Shown one piece after another: positions 6,570 through 6,817 of a DNA stretch of 6,817 nt. The stretch is taken from positions 1 through 6,817 of the forward strand of contig CAIRAS010000309.1 in assembly GCA_903876615.1 (NCBI GenBank). Direction: 5' to 3'. The notes beneath the pieces are model-generated. The model had not been told where the DNA came from and made no database searches. It worked only from the letters and a program-made list of their open reading frames with translations. Position 1 is the stretch's first letter; every line of letters begins with the position of its first letter. The stretch is from an uncultured Holophagaceae bacterium (GTDB lineage Bacteria > Acidobacteriota > Holophagae > Holophagales > Holophagaceae). A program made the translations under genes and the position numbers.

Positions 6570-6817
6570 CTACTTCAGGTGCTTGTCGAACCAGCTGAGC
6601 ATCTCCCAGAGGGTGTGCTCGATGGACTCGCGGGCCACGTAGCCGTGGGACTCCAGCGGCAGGGTGACGTAGCGGGCGGTCTGGCCGTTGCCCTTGAGGG
6701 CCATGTAGAGCCGCTCGCTCTGGATGGGAAAGGTGCCGCTGTTGTTGTCGGCCTCGCCATGGATGAGCAGGATCGGGGCGTTGAACTTGTGGGCGGCCAT
6801 GAAGGGCGAAACCTTCA
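6570..6817 (-). CDS. S9/prolyl-oligopeptidase-like serine peptidase, C-terminal fragment
   Basis: The frame runs off the right edge, so only about the last 82 residues are seen. They are the end of an alpha/beta-hydrolase fold: a strand and turn APILLIHGEADNNSGTFPIQ, a helix, a strand, then LPLESHGYVARESIEHTLWE and the final FDKHLK. The Asp in GEADNN (codon at 6747-6749) and the His in ESHGY (codon at 6645-6647) fit the last two members of the Ser-Asp-His triad; the nucleophile Ser would be upstream, outside the window. From memory, the combination of GEADNNSGT and ESHGYxARES is close to the glutamyl-endopeptidase-like (CGEP) branch of family S9, first known from plant chloroplasts and also found in bacteria. 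Such enzymes are usually 800-900 residues and are often exported in bacteria; a signal peptide cannot be checked here. The internal ATG at 6800 is not the start, because the frame stays open upstream with a matching sequence (KVSPF). It ends in TAG, 44 bases before trhA on the same strand. Confidence 0.9.
   Translation of the reverse strand, partial: KVSPFMAAHKFNAPILLIHGEADNNSGTFPIQSERLYMALKGNGQTARYVTLPLESHGYVARESIEHTLWEMLSWFDKHLK

Noticed and set aside
5761..6642. Plus-strand 293-residue open frame opposite trhA
   Set aside because: It spans the trhA gene and part of the peptidase gene in antisense, and is hydrophilic with no domain.

Overview
The window is high-GC DNA (about two thirds G+C by eye) with tightly packed bacterial genes and almost no intergenic space. 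The genes are housekeeping or regulatory types: Lon protease, a YihY/BrkB membrane protein, an NtrC-type response regulator, a TrhA/hemolysin III protein and an S9-type serine peptidase. The mix, GC content and protein style would suit a GC-rich Gram-negative such as an Acidobacteriota (Holophagae/Geothrix-like) or deltaproteobacterial genome. No 16S or other lineage marker is present, so this is only a guess.

Layout: two gene groups converge at about 3424-3460. The plus-strand group is lon (3-2231, N-terminus cut off by the window edge), a 66-residue two-helix membrane protein (2265-2465), and a six-helix YihY/BrkB family protein (2467-3423). The last two are separated by one base. The minus-strand group, read from the right edge, is the C-terminal part of an S9/prolyl-oligopeptidase-like peptidase (6570-6817, cut off), a TrhA/hemolysin III family protein (5734-6525), a 239-residue degenerate enhancer-binding-protein-like regulator (5018-5737) whose GTG start overlaps the TGA stop of trhA, and a full-length sigma-54-dependent response regulator (3455-4978). 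A 9-bp perfect hairpin lies at the convergence point and contains the response regulator's stop codon.

How the genes may work together: the plus-strand genes combine protein quality control (Lon) with two membrane proteins of uncertain role. On the minus strand, the response regulator has no kinase gene beside it in the window. Its upstream neighbour is a shrunken relative that keeps the lid and Fis-type DNA-binding region. That relative lacks the GAFTGA loop, a normal Walker A, a normal Walker B and the arginine-finger region. It therefore looks like a DNA-binding protein that cannot activate sigma-54 polymerase, and a modulator of the full-length regulator is an obvious but untested idea.

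The best candidates for something undescribed are this mini-regulator, coupled in translation to trhA, and a strong-looking terminator-like hairpin plus T6 in the 38-bp gap before the response regulator that faces the 'wrong' way. I saw no rRNA, tRNA, CRISPR array, insertion sequence or phage genes. There is no gene-free stretch longer than about 45 bases.
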